DNA of 64,000 nt from Hyphomicrobiales bacterium (GTDB lineage: Bacteria > Pseudomonadota > Alphaproteobacteria > Rhizobiales > Rhizobiaceae), in NCBI GenBank assembly GCA_900466575.1, contig UBMP01000020.1, forward strand, positions 62,001-126,000. The letters are read 5' to 3'. Position numbers and translations under genes: made by a program. Within the stretch, counting starts at the first letter, position 1. The number at the start of each line of letters is the position of its first letter. This document shows, in pieces, positions 34,323-42,656 of this stretch. The notes under the pieces were generated by a model, which saw nothing but the letters and a program-made list of their open reading frames with translations, was not told the origin of the DNA and searched no databases.

Positions 34323-35902
34323 TGGCGCAGTTTTCAAGGCAGCCGCCCGGCGGTAATGCGTCCTCGACAACGGCCATGATCGCGACGCCGCATTGGCTTG
34401 CCAGCGAAGCGGGCGCGAAGGTGCTGGCGCGCGGCGGCAATGCCATCGAGGCGCTAGTCGCGGCGGGGGCGGCGCTTGGCGTGACCTATCCGCATTTCTG
34501 CGGCCTCGGCGGCGATGGCGTCTGGATGGTGTCCGACAGGCAGGGAAGGGCCCGCACCTTTCTGGGCATCGGTCAGGCGGCGGCCAGTGCGCCTCCGGAA
34601 GGCGAAATCCCGCTACGCGGGCCGCAATCGACGCTGACGACGGCGGCCCTGGTCGACAGCTGGGACAAGCTGCTGGAGTTTTCTGCGAAGGAATGGGCCG
34701 GGCGCGAAAGCTTGGGCGATCTGCTGGCCGACGCGATCGAGATTGCCGAAGCCGGTTTTCCCGTCAGCCCGTCGCAGCGTTTCTGGCATGACTTCCGCGC
34801 CAGCGAGATCGATGCATGGCCAGGGTTTGTGCCGCTTTTCCGGCGCGACGGTGTGCAGCGCCAGCCGCAGCTCGCCGCAACGCTGAGGGCAATTGCCAGG
34901 CGCGGTGCGCGCGACTTCTATGAGGGCGAAACCGCAGACAGGATCGCCAAGGGCCTTGCCGAGGCAGGGTCGCCACTGACGGCCGCCGATCTCGCCGCGT
35001 CGCAGACGCAGATGGTCGAGCCTTTGCGGCTTGTCTATCGCGATGTCGAATTGCTTGCCCCGCCACCACCCACACAAGGGGTGACGACGCTGGGCATCAT
35101 GGGCGTGTTGCGGTCTCTCGCCGTGAACGGGACCGCGGCCGGGGACACGCAGCATTATCATCTTCTCGTCGAGGCTGTGAAACAGGCTTTCCTCGATCGT
35201 GCTGCGATCGCCGATCCGGCCTTCACACAACACGATGTCTCGCCACGACTGCTCGATCCCGCCCGGCTTGGGGCGAAAGCCAGCGCGGTGCAGGCCGATC
35301 AGGCGCTCACCTGGCCGCAGGTTTATCAGCATGGTGATACCTCGCTTCTGGCGGCGGTCGACAGCGAAGGCCGCGTCGCCTCGCTTCTGCAGAGCATCTA
35401 TTTCGACTGGGGCAGCGGTGTTGTCGTCGGCGACACCGGGATTCTCTGGCAGAACCGCGGCGCCGCCTTCAGTTCTGATCCGAAAAGTCCGAATTGCCAT
35501 GCACCGGGCAAGCGGCCCTTCTACACGCTCAATCCCGGCCTCGCCTTCAGGGCCGGTCGCCCGCATCTGGTCTATGGCACGCAAGGCGCCGACGGTCAGC
35601 CGCAGACGCTGGCGCTGATCCTGAGCCTCATGATCGATCACGGGCTTGATCCGGCATCCGCGCTGGCCATGCCGCGCTTTCTGCTGGGCAGGACGTTTTC
35701 CGACAGCCGCGACAGTCTCAAGATCGAGGAGACTGTCGGCGCGGAGGTCATGGCGGGCCTCGTTGCTCGCGGCCATGAGGTCTCGGCGATCCCGGCACTG
35801 AGCCCGCTCGGCGGACAGGCGGGTGTCATCCGCATCGGTGCGGATGGTGCAATCGAAGGCGCGCATGATCCGCGCAGCGACGGAGGCGCGATCGGCCTAT
35901 GA
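34322..35902 (+). CDS. Gamma-glutamyltransferase-family Ntn hydrolase
   Basis: 526 residues from the ATG at 34322, which overlaps the preceding TGA by one base; the longer frame upstream is rejected. Typical GGT layout: N-terminal ASEAGAKVLARGGNAIEALVAAGAALGVTYPHFCGLGGDG, the self-cleavage nucleophile Thr340 in QHGDTSLLAAVDSEGRVAS, then GSGVVVGDTGILWQNRGAAFS and a C-terminal HGLDPASALAMPRF. No signal peptide is evident, unlike the classical periplasmic GGT, suggesting a cytoplasmic member acting on a catabolic intermediate, for example an N-acyl or gamma-glutamyl compound made or used by the flanking amidohydrolases. That role is inference. Confidence 0.85.
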   Translation: MAQFSRQPPGGNASSTTAMIATPHWLASEAGAKVLARGGNAIEALVAAGAALGVTYPHFCGLGGDGVWMVSDRQGRARTFLGIGQAAASAPPEGEIPLRGPQSTLTTAALVDSWDKLLEFSAKEWAGRESLGDLLADAIEIAEAGFPVSPSQRFWHDFRASEIDAWPGFVPLFRRDGVQRQPQLAATLRAIARRGARDFYEGETADRIAKGLAEAGSPLTAADLAASQTQMVEPLRLVYRDVELLAPPPPTQGVTTLGIMGVLRSLAVNGTAAGDTQHYHLLVEAVKQAFLDRAAIADPAFTQHDVSPRLLDPARLGAKASAVQADQALTWPQVYQHGDTSLLAAVDSEGRVASLLQSIYFDWGSGVVVGDTGILWQNRGAAFSSDPKSPNCHAPGKRPFYTLNPGLAFRAGRPHLVYGTQGADGQPQTLALILSLMIDHGLDPASALAMPRFLLGRTFSDSRDSLKIEETVGAEVMAGLVARGHEVSAIPALSPLGGQAGVIRIGADGAIEGAHDPRSDGGAIGL

Positions 35903-37164
35903 GCACGCTCGAGACGGAACGCTTCGATCTGGTGATCCGCAATGTCCGCACGGTGGACGGCGGCCCGCTTTGCGACCTCGCTGTTTCAGGCGGGCGCATC
36001 CGCAGGATCGGGCAGTCCATCCGCTGCGAGGCGGTGGAGACCTATGACGGAGAGGGCGCCTTTGCCTTTGCCGGTTTTGTCGACAGCCATATCCATCTCG
36101 ACAAGGCCTGCATTCTCGACCGCTGCAATATCTGCGAAGGTACGTTGCCGGAGGCGGTGCGCGAGACCGCGCGCGCCAAGGCCGGCTTTAGCCCGGAGGA
36201 TGTCTATGCCCGCGCTGCCCGCGTGGTCGAAAAAGCCATCTCCCATGGCACCGTGCGGATGCGGACATTTGTAGAGATCGATCCGCGCGCCGGTTTTCGC
36301 TCCTTTGAGGCGATCAAGCTGATCAGGGCGGATTACGCCTTTGCCATCGATATCGAAATCTGCGCTTTCGCACAGGAAGGGCTGACGAGCGAGCCGGCGA
36401 CCTTCCACATGCTGGATGCGGCGCTTGCCGATGGTGCCGACCTGGTCGGCGGCTGCCCCTATACCGATCCGGACCCGGAGCGGCATATCGAGATGGTCTT
36501 CGAACTGGCGGTGAAGCATGGCGTCGCGGTCGATTTCCACCTCGATTTTGACCTCGATCCGCGCCATACCGATCTGCCCGAGGTGATCGAGGCGACGCTG
36601 CGGCATGGCTGGCAGGGTCGTGTGTCGATCGGCCATGTCACCAATCTGTCCGCAATGTCGCCGACAAAGCTCGAGGCGATTGCCGGTCGGCTGGCGCGGG
36701 CCGGGATCGCGCTGACCGTGTTGCCCGCGACCGATCTTTTCCTCAACGGGAGGGGACGGGACAGGCTCGTCCCACGCGGGGTAGCGCCTGCGCATGTGCT
36801 CGCCCGGCACGGCGTCGTCACGTCGATCGCGACGAACAATGTCATGAACCCGTTCACGCCCTTTGGTGATGCCTCGCTGATCCGCATGGCCAATCTCTAC
36901 GCCAACGTCGCCCAGCTCTCGCGCGATGAGGACATAGCGCAGGCCTTCGACATGGTTGCCGCCAATCCGGCGCGGCAACTGGGTGTGACATACGGTCTTG
37001 AGGAAGGCGCGCCGGCCACTCTGGTGCTGCTGGAGGCCGATGGCGCGAAAGCGTCCCTGCGCGAAATCGCGCGCGTGCGCACCGGCTGGAAGGACGGCGT
37101 GAGAAGTTTCGACAATGGCCGGACCCATATCTTCAGGCCCGGGACGAAGGGAAAAACGGCATGA
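35899..37164 (+). CDS. Second amidohydrolase (cytosine-deaminase-like)
   Basis: 421 residues, overlapping the GGT-like stop by 4 bases (ATGA). Metal ligands at DSHIHLDKACIL (HxH), a mid-barrel FHLDFDLDPRHTDL, SIGHVTNLSAM, and an Asn-Asn variant (ATNNVMNPFTPFGDASLIRMA) where the last metal-ligating Asp of many cytosine deaminases would be expected. The barrel therefore may use a slightly altered site. It shares overall layout with the first amidohydrolase of the operon, but the sequences differ enough to suggest different substrates. Confidence 0.85.
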   Translation: MSTLETERFDLVIRNVRTVDGGPLCDLAVSGGRIRRIGQSIRCEAVETYDGEGAFAFAGFVDSHIHLDKACILDRCNICEGTLPEAVRETARAKAGFSPEDVYARAARVVEKAISHGTVRMRTFVEIDPRAGFRSFEAIKLIRADYAFAIDIEICAFAQEGLTSEPATFHMLDAALADGADLVGGCPYTDPDPERHIEMVFELAVKHGVAVDFHLDFDLDPRHTDLPEVIEATLRHGWQGRVSIGHVTNLSAMSPTKLEAIAGRLARAGIALTVLPATDLFLNGRGRDRLVPRGVAPAHVLARHGVVTSIATNNVMNPFTPFGDASLIRMANLYANVAQLSRDEDIAQAFDMVAANPARQLGVTYGLEEGAPATLVLLEADGAKASLREIARVRTGWKDGVRSFDNGRTHIFRPGTKGKTA

Positions 37165-37643
37165 TCACCATGATCGATCTCGAACATTTGCGCCGCGCCG
37201 TGGCGCTTGCCGCCGAAGCGGTGGAGGCGGGGGACGAGCCCTTCGGCTCCGTGCTTGTCGGCGCGGATGGGCGTGTCCTTGCAGAGGATCGCAACCGCAT
37301 CCACACGACCGGCGACGGCACCCGACATCCGGAGTTCACGCTGGCCCGCTGGTCGGCCGAGAACCTGTCGCCCGAAGACCGCGCCAAGGCCACGGTCTAC
37401 ACATCCGGCGAACACTGCCCCATGTGCGCCGCCGCCCACGGCTGGGTCGGGCTGGGCCGTATCGTCTATGCAAGCTCATCCGAGCAGCTTGGACAGTGGC
37501 TCGCGGAGATGGAACTGCCGGAGGCCTCCGTGCGCCGCATCGCGATCGAGGAGATCGTGACCGGCATTCCAGTCGATGGCCCGGCGCCGGAGCTGGCCGA
37601 GGCCGTGCGCGCGCTGCATTACCGTCGCCGCGGCATGGCTTGA
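37161..37643 (+). CDS. Zinc-dependent nucleoside/base deaminase (CDA superfamily)
   Basis: 160 residues, overlapping the previous stop by 4 bases. Cytidine/deoxycytidylate/guanine-deaminase fold: GDEPFGSVLVGADGRVLAEDRN, the catalytic HxE as HPEFTLARW and the PCxxC-like ligand pair as EHCPMCAAAHGW. The Pro in HPE (usually HAE) is a small deviation seen in some guanine-deaminase-like members. Last gene of the coupled operon; with two amidohydrolases it points to breakdown of an N-heterocycle. Confidence 0.88.
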   Translation: MITMIDLEHLRRAVALAAEAVEAGDEPFGSVLVGADGRVLAEDRNRIHTTGDGTRHPEFTLARWSAENLSPEDRAKATVYTSGEHCPMCAAAHGWVGLGRIVYASSSEQLGQWLAEMELPEASVRRIAIEEIVTGIPVDGPAPELAEAVRALHYRRRGMA

Positions 37644-37733
37644 CGTGCGTCAAGGCAGGGGCATGCGCACTCTGCCAGATTTCCGACTGCAAGTCCTGTC
37701 ATCGTCCTGAGACAGACCGGCAGCGGAGGATGC

Positions 37734-39260
37734 ATGATCACCGACGATCAAAAGGCCGTCACCTCGTTCCTCAGCGACGCATCGTCTTACGGGCTGCGCG
37801 GGCCCGTCGATGTGATGGAGACCCACATCTCCCGTATCTTCCTCGTGGGTGACCGCGCCTTCAAGATGAAGCGCGCTGTCAAGCTGCCCTATGTCGATTT
37901 TTCGACGCCCGCGCTTCGCGTCGCGGCCTGTGAGAAGGAGCGGCGGCTGAATGCCCGCACGACGCCGGAACTCTATCTCGGCGTGCGCTGCATATGCCGC
38001 GACGAAAACGGCAGCCTGTCCTTTGGCTCTTCCGGACACCTTGTCGATGCCGTTGTCGAGATGAAGCGCTTCGACCAGGCTGCTCTCTTCGATCGCATGG
38101 CGATGGAAGGCGAACTGACGCCAGCGCTGATGACGGATGTCGCACGGATGACTGCGACCTTTCACGCAAGCGCATCTGTCGCGGGGCAGGAGGGCGGGGC
38201 GTCGAATATCGCGGGTGTTCTCGATATCAACAGGGCGGGCTTTGCCACCAGCACGGTCTTTTCTGCAGCCGAGCAGGCAGTGATCGATAGGCTCTTCCGC
38301 AAGCGGCTGGAAGGCATTGCGGCGCATCTCGACCGTCGCGCTGCGGCCGGGAAAATCCGGCTCTGCCATGGCGATCTCCACCTGCGCAATCTCTGCCTTC
38401 TCGACGGGAAGCCACGGCTTTTCGACTGCATCGATTTCAACGACCGCATCGCGACCATCGACGTTCTCTACGATCTCGCCTTTCTGGTCATGGACCTCTG
38501 GCATCGCGGCCTCAAGGATCACGCCAATCTTGTCGCCAATCGCTATTGCGATGCGGCAGGCGAGGAGGAGGGCTTTGCGCTTCTGCCGTTTTTCGTGGCG
38601 CTGCGCGCCGCCGTGCGCGCCCATGTGACGGCAACGCAGGCCGAGGAGGCCGGAGGCGATGAGAGGCTGGCGTCGTCGGCGCGCTCCTATTACGACCTGG
38701 CCATGCAAAGCCTGGGCGAAGCCTCGCCTTGCCTGGTCGCCATCGGCGGCTTCAGCGGGTCAGGCAAATCGACGGTCGCGGATGGGCTGGCGGCACATCT
38801 CGGCATGCCGCCCGGCGCGCGATTGATCGAGAGCGACCGTGTTCGCAAGGCACTGCACGGTGTTTCGCCGGAGACGCGTCTCGATGGCGACGCCTATGGC
38901 CCGGAAATGTCAGCGCGGGTCTATGCCGAAATGGCCAGTCGTGCCCGGGCGGTGCTGATGGCGGGAGCCAGCGTCGTTGCGGATGCGGTCCATGACAAGG
39001 CCGAGCGGCGTTCGGCCATCGAGGCGGCGGCGGATGAGGCCGGCGTTCCTTTTACTGGAATCTGGCTGGAGGCACCTCCCGCGACGCTCCATGCAAGGGT
39101 CGCGGCAAGGCAGGGCGGGCAATCGGACGCAACACCGGATGTGCTGCAGGTCCAGCTGGCGAAGGGTGTCAGCGATCTGACCTGGGCGCGGGTCGATACT
39201 TCGGGCTCCGTCGATGCGGTGATCGAGGATGTGCTGGCACTGACATCGTCATCTCCCTGA
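37734..39260 (+). CDS. Fusion of an APH-like kinase domain with a P-loop kinase/ATPase domain
   Basis: 508 residues. The N-terminal ~330 residues resemble the aminoglycoside-phosphotransferase/choline-kinase fold: RAFKMKRAVKLPYVDFSTPALR, the catalytic HGDLHLRNLCLL (near 210), and the metal-binding FDCIDFND. The C-terminal ~170 residues form a P-loop kinase with Walker A GFSGSGKS (near 338-345) and a LID-like region (ARVAARQGGQSDATPDV). This two-domain form is widespread in proteobacteria and annotated as a bifunctional aminoglycoside phosphotransferase/ATP-binding protein; no antibiotic role is established. It stands alone, 90 bp after the deaminase. Confidence 0.85.
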   Translation: MITDDQKAVTSFLSDASSYGLRGPVDVMETHISRIFLVGDRAFKMKRAVKLPYVDFSTPALRVAACEKERRLNARTTPELYLGVRCICRDENGSLSFGSSGHLVDAVVEMKRFDQAALFDRMAMEGELTPALMTDVARMTATFHASASVAGQEGGASNIAGVLDINRAGFATSTVFSAAEQAVIDRLFRKRLEGIAAHLDRRAAAGKIRLCHGDLHLRNLCLLDGKPRLFDCIDFNDRIATIDVLYDLAFLVMDLWHRGLKDHANLVANRYCDAAGEEEGFALLPFFVALRAAVRAHVTATQAEEAGGDERLASSARSYYDLAMQSLGEASPCLVAIGGFSGSGKSTVADGLAAHLGMPPGARLIESDRVRKALHGVSPETRLDGDAYGPEMSARVYAEMASRARAVLMAGASVVADAVHDKAERRSAIEAAADEAGVPFTGIWLEAPPATLHARVAARQGGQSDATPDVLQVQLAKGVSDLTWARVDTSGSVDAVIEDVLALTSSSP

Positions 39261-39396
39261 AAACAGACGGGTTGCGCAGCGACGACCGTGTAGGTTTTTC
39301 CCGCCATGCGCTCCGTCGAAGGCTGGCGGGGAGGGCCACCGTGGCCCGCACGGTGCATACGCATGAGGTTGCGGCCGGCAAGAGTGCGGGGCTTGC

Positions 39397-40323
39397 TCAG
39401 CCGAGTTTGCAGCCGTTCACGGTGAGATAGACCGCGTAAAGCGAGGTCGTCGCGGTGATGAACAGGCGATTGCGCTTCGGGCCGCCGAAGGTGACGTTGG
39501 AGACGATCTCGGGGAGGCGAATCTTGCCGATGAGCGTGCCATCTGGGTCGTAGCAGTGAACGCCATCGCCGGCGCTCGTCCAGATCCGCCCGGCGCGATC
39601 AAGGCGGAAGCCGTCGAAAAGACCTTCCTTGCAGGTGGCGAAAACGCCGAGGTCGTGGGTTTTGCCGTCGGGCTCGACCGAAAATTTCCGGATGTGGCGG
39701 GGCCCGCCCTCCTGATGCGATGCACCGGTATCGGCGACATAGAGCAAGCTTTCGTCGGGCGAAAAGGCAAGGCCGTTGGGCTTCACGAAATCGTCGAGCA
39801 CCCGCACCGTCACGCCCGTCGCAGGATCGTGGCGATAGACATGGCAACCGCCGATTTCTTCTTCCGCTCGTTCGCCTTCATAATCGCTCAGGATTCCGTA
39901 GCTCGGATCGGTGAACCAGATCGTTCCGTCGGATTTCACCACCGCATCGTTCGGCGAATTGAACCGCTTGCCCATGAACTTGTCGGCCAGCACGGTTACC
40001 GAGCCGTCGAATTCGGTGCGGGTCACGCGCCGGGTCAGATGCTCGCAGGTGACCAGCCGGCCGAGCGTGTCGACCGTGTTGCCGTTGCAGTTGTTGGACG
40101 GCTGGCGAAACGTGCTGACGGTGCCGCTCGTCTCGTCGAAGCGCATCATCCGGTTCTCAGGAATATCCGAAAAGACGAGATAGCGCCCGGCGGAAAACCA
40201 GGCCGGCCCTTCGAGCCAGCGGCCGCCGCTCCACAGGCGCTCCACCCGGGCCGTGCCGATGATGCAGTCCTTGAAGCGCGGATCGAGAACCTCGAAACCC
40301 GTTCCCTCGATCTCCCCGGACAT
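39397..40323 (-). CDS. SMP-30/gluconolactonase-family lactonase
   Basis: 308 residues, a six-bladed beta-propeller of the SMP-30/gluconolactonase/LRE-like family. Indicators: EGPAWFSAGRYLVFSDIPENRMMRFDE, NGNTVDTLGRLVTCEHLTRRVTR, FNSPNDAVVKSDGTIWFTDPSYG, KPNGLAFSPDESLLYVADTG, with the Glu, Asn and Asp calcium ligands expected in these motifs. Opens sugar lactones to aldonic acids. It is divergent from gluconate 5-dehydrogenase and gluconokinase, so gluconolactone is a sensible substrate. No signal peptide seen. The RBS region (GGGAGGCATGCC) fits. Confidence 0.9.
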   Translation of the reverse strand: MSGEIEGTGFEVLDPRFKDCIIGTARVERLWSGGRWLEGPAWFSAGRYLVFSDIPENRMMRFDETSGTVSTFRQPSNNCNGNTVDTLGRLVTCEHLTRRVTRTEFDGSVTVLADKFMGKRFNSPNDAVVKSDGTIWFTDPSYGILSDYEGERAEEEIGGCHVYRHDPATGVTVRVLDDFVKPNGLAFSPDESLLYVADTGASHQEGGPRHIRKFSVEPDGKTHDLGVFATCKEGLFDGFRLDRAGRIWTSAGDGVHCYDPDGTLIGKIRLPEIVSNVTFGGPKRNRLFITATTSLYAVYLTVNGCKLG

Positions 40324-40463
40324 GGCATGCCTCCCTGATTTTGTCTCTCCACCCGTCGACGAAGTGATAGACGGATCGACAACAAAAAGCCATCGTCGGG
40401 GTTGGAATGTTCTTCGCGGATTCGGGGCTATGGCCTCTCCGCTTCAATGCCATGGAGGAACCT

Positions 40464-41228
40464 ATGTCCGACTTGTTTGATCTCTCCGGACGCCGCGCGC
40501 TCATCACCGGGTCCAGCCAGGGCATCGGTCTGGCGCTCGCTGCCGGACTTGCCCGTCAGGGTGCCTGCGTTATTCTCAATGGCCGGGATGCGGGACGGGT
40601 GGAGGAGTCCTGCCGGACGTTGCGTGAACAGGGTTTCGACGCAAGGTCTGCCGTGTTCGACGTGACAGAGAAACAAGCGGTGGAGGCCGGTATTGAAAAG
40701 ATCGAGGCGGAGATCGGCCCGATCGACATCCTGATCAACAATGCGGGCATGCAGTACCGCACGCCGCTGGAAGATTTCCCGGCGGACAAGTTCGAGCTTC
40801 TGTTCAAGACGAACGTCACGAGTGTCTTTCTCGTCGGCCAGGCCGTCGCCCGCCACATGATCAAGCGCGGCGCGGGCAAGATCATCAACATCGCCTCTGT
40901 GCAGAGCGAGCTCGCGCGACCCTCGATCGCACCGTACACCGCGACCAAGGGGGCGGTGAAGAACCTGACCAAGGGCATGTGCACCGACTGGGCACGCTAC
41001 GGCCTGCAGGTGAATGCGATTGCGCCCGGCTATTTCCGGACCCCGCTCAATCAGGCGCTGATGGACAATGCCGACTTCAACGCATGGCTTGAAAAGCGCA
41101 CGCCGGCGGGTCGCTGGGGCGATGTCGAGGAACTGATCGGCGCTGCCGTCTTCCTCGCCTCCAGGGCCTCCTCCTTCGTCAACGGCGAGACACTGCATGT
41201 CGATGGCGGCATTACAGCGAGCCTCTGA
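40464..41228 (+). CDS. SDR oxidoreductase, probable gluconate 5-dehydrogenase
   Basis: 254 residues from the ATG at 40464 with GGAGGAA just ahead; the longer frame from 40407 is unlikely. Classical short-chain dehydrogenase: TGSSQGIGLALA (cofactor loop), NNAGMQ, the catalytic Ser in IASVQSELARPSIAPYTATKGAVK with Tyr and Lys, and a C-terminal FLASRASSFVNGETLHVDGGITASL. The length and motifs match gluconate 5-dehydrogenases (Ga5DH/IdnO), which interconvert gluconate and 5-ketogluconate. The gluconokinase gene follows by 1 bp. Confidence 0.85.
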   Translation: MSDLFDLSGRRALITGSSQGIGLALAAGLARQGACVILNGRDAGRVEESCRTLREQGFDARSAVFDVTEKQAVEAGIEKIEAEIGPIDILINNAGMQYRTPLEDFPADKFELLFKTNVTSVFLVGQAVARHMIKRGAGKIINIASVQSELARPSIAPYTATKGAVKNLTKGMCTDWARYGLQVNAIAPGYFRTPLNQALMDNADFNAWLEKRTPAGRWGDVEELIGAAVFLASRASSFVNGETLHVDGGITASL

Positions 41229-41229
41229 C

Positions 41230-41730
41230 ATGACGGGACTGCGCATCGTCGTCATGGGTGTGAGTGGTTGCGGCAAGTCGTCGATGGGCGAGGCACTGGC
41301 GCACCGCCTGGGCCTGCCGTTCATCGAGGGCGATGCACTGCATCCGCCGGAAAATGTTGCGAAGATGGCGAGCGGTACGCCGCTGACCGACGAGGACCGC
41401 TGGCCCTGGCTCGCCCGCGTCGGGCAGGCGCTGGCGGCGCCCAAGGGTGGAGCGATTGCCTCCTGCTCGTCGCTGAAGCGGGTCTATCGGGACGTGCTGC
41501 GGCGCGAGGCGGGCGAGAATGTCATCTTCGTCTATCTCCACGGCAGCCGTGATCTGCTTCTGTCGCGCATGCAGCACCGGCCCGGCCATTTCATGCCGGC
41601 CTCACTGCTGGACAGCCAGCTTGCCACACTGGAAGTGCCTGGTCCCGATGAAAACGCGATCCCTGTCGATTGCGCCGAGCCGCTTCATCCGGCGCTGGAG
41701 CGCGTGGCGGAACTGATCACGTCGCGCTGA
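41230..41730 (+). CDS. Gluconokinase
   Basis: 166 residues. Thermoresistant GntK/IdnK-type P-loop kinase: VVMGVSGCGKSSMGEALAHRLGLPFIEGDALHPPENVAKMASGTPLTDEDRWPWL, ACS-type motif ASCSSLKRVYRD, and the LID region RMQHRPGHFMPASLLDSQLATLE. Phosphorylates gluconate to 6-phosphogluconate for the Entner-Doudoroff or pentose-phosphate route. Follows the SDR gene by a single base, so translationally coupled. Its 3' end overlaps the convergent thiD by 46 bp, with no terminator between them. Confidence 0.95.
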   Translation: MTGLRIVVMGVSGCGKSSMGEALAHRLGLPFIEGDALHPPENVAKMASGTPLTDEDRWPWLARVGQALAAPKGGAIASCSSLKRVYRDVLRREAGENVIFVYLHGSRDLLLSRMQHRPGHFMPASLLDSQLATLEVPGPDENAIPVDCAEPLHPALERVAELITSR

Positions 41731-42656
41731 CCTTCCCGAAAAGCCTGCGTCACATAGGCCTTCGCCACGCGGATCGAGGCTTCCATGTCCCGTCCCGTCG
41801 CCAGCCCGCAGGCAATGGCCGAGGCGAGCATGCAACCGGTTCCGCGCAAAGTGCCGGTATAGCGGGGGCTTTCGAAGGCTCTTGCGGGATGATTGCGACG
41901 AATGAGCAGGTCGCTGCAAATGTCGCGATTTGATGAGAACGTTGGAGGGTGCTGCTCATTCCCGCTTCTCCCCTTGGGGAGAGGGTGGCCCGCAGGGCCG
42001 GATGAGGGGTTCCCATAGAGCGCCGCGCCAGCCGACCCCTCATCGCCTCGCTCTGCTCGACACGTCTCCCCAAGGGGAGAAGAGGGAGATTGTGGCAACG
42101 CCTCGCCGAACATCGTTCCCTCCGCAGTGTCTCCCGCATGACCGCCCTTGATCAACGCAGCGCGGATGCCGAGTTGCATCAGCGCTTCAACAGACTCCGC
42201 GAAATCCCTGGTTCCCGTCAACAATGCCAGTTCCGGCAGGTTCGGTGTCACCAGATCGGCGCGGGGCAGCAGGCGCTCGATCATCAGCCGCACGCCATCC
42301 GCATCCAGCAGGGCCTTACCCGATGTCGAGGCCAGAACGGGGTCAAGAACGACGGGGAGAGTGGAGTGATGCTCCAGCACCTCCGCGACCGCTGCGACGA
42401 TCCCTGCATGGGCCAGCATCCCGATCTTGACGGCGCCTATCTCGCCGCCCTCCAGCGCCGCCTCCATCTGCGCGGTGACGAGCGCCGGTTCCATGGCCTG
42501 AACGGCCGTCACCCGCCGGTTCGATTGCGCCGTGACGGCCGTCACGGCAACGGCGGCCCCCAAGCCGAACGCCGTCACCGTCTCGACATCGCGGACAATG
42601 CCGGCCCCGCCGGAGGAATCCGAGCCGGCGACGATCAGAACTCTCGGCCCGCTCAC
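41685..42656 (-). CDS. thiD: Hydroxymethylpyrimidine/phosphomethylpyrimidine kinase, carrying an in-frame repeat insertion
   Basis: Makes HMP-PP for thiamin. Start taken as the GTG at 42656 that overlaps the thiE stop (GTGA), giving 323 residues beginning [18 protein letters not shown]; an ATG at 42683 would give 332. Core motifs are intact: AGSDSSGGAGI, DPVLASTSGKALLD, TPNLPELALLTG, ALIKGGHAGD and GTGCMLASAIACGLA with the catalytic Cys. Usual length is ~265. The excess is a ~50-residue Pro/Ser/Gly-rich insert after GEALPQ, encoded by the palindromic element at 41965-42082. It sits in the variable stretch before the active-site loop, so the enzyme may remain functional. Last gene of the thiCOSGED operon. 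Confidence 0.93.
   Translation of the reverse strand: MSGPRVLIVAGSDSSGGAGIVRDVETVTAFGLGAAVAVTAVTAQSNRRVTAVQAMEPALVTAQMEAALEGGEIGAVKIGMLAHAGIVAAVAEVLEHHSTLPVVLDPVLASTSGKALLDADGVRLMIERLLPRADLVTPNLPELALLTGTRDFAESVEALMQLGIRAALIKGGHAGDTAEGTMFGEALPQSPSSPLGETCRAERGDEGSAGAALYGNPSSGPAGHPLPKGRSGNEQHPPTFSSNRDICSDLLIRRNHPARAFESPRYTGTLRGTGCMLASAIACGLATGRDMEASIRVAKAYVTQAFREGQRDVISSATRSSAG
41965..42082. repeat. Palindromic repeat element inserted within thiD
   Basis: 118 bp bounded by exact 18-bp inverted arms, CTTCTCCCCTTGGGGAGA and its complement; each arm is itself nearly palindromic. The interior holds GGCCCGCAGGGCCGGATGAGGGG and the related CCCCTCATCGCC, the style of the dispersed intergenic palindromic repeats of rhizobia. 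Here it lies inside a coding sequence and is translated through without a stop. Confidence 0.9.

Noticed and set aside
41965-42082. thiD as a pseudogene because of its insert
   Set aside because: The insert is in frame, all catalytic motifs on both sides are intact and the operon is otherwise complete.
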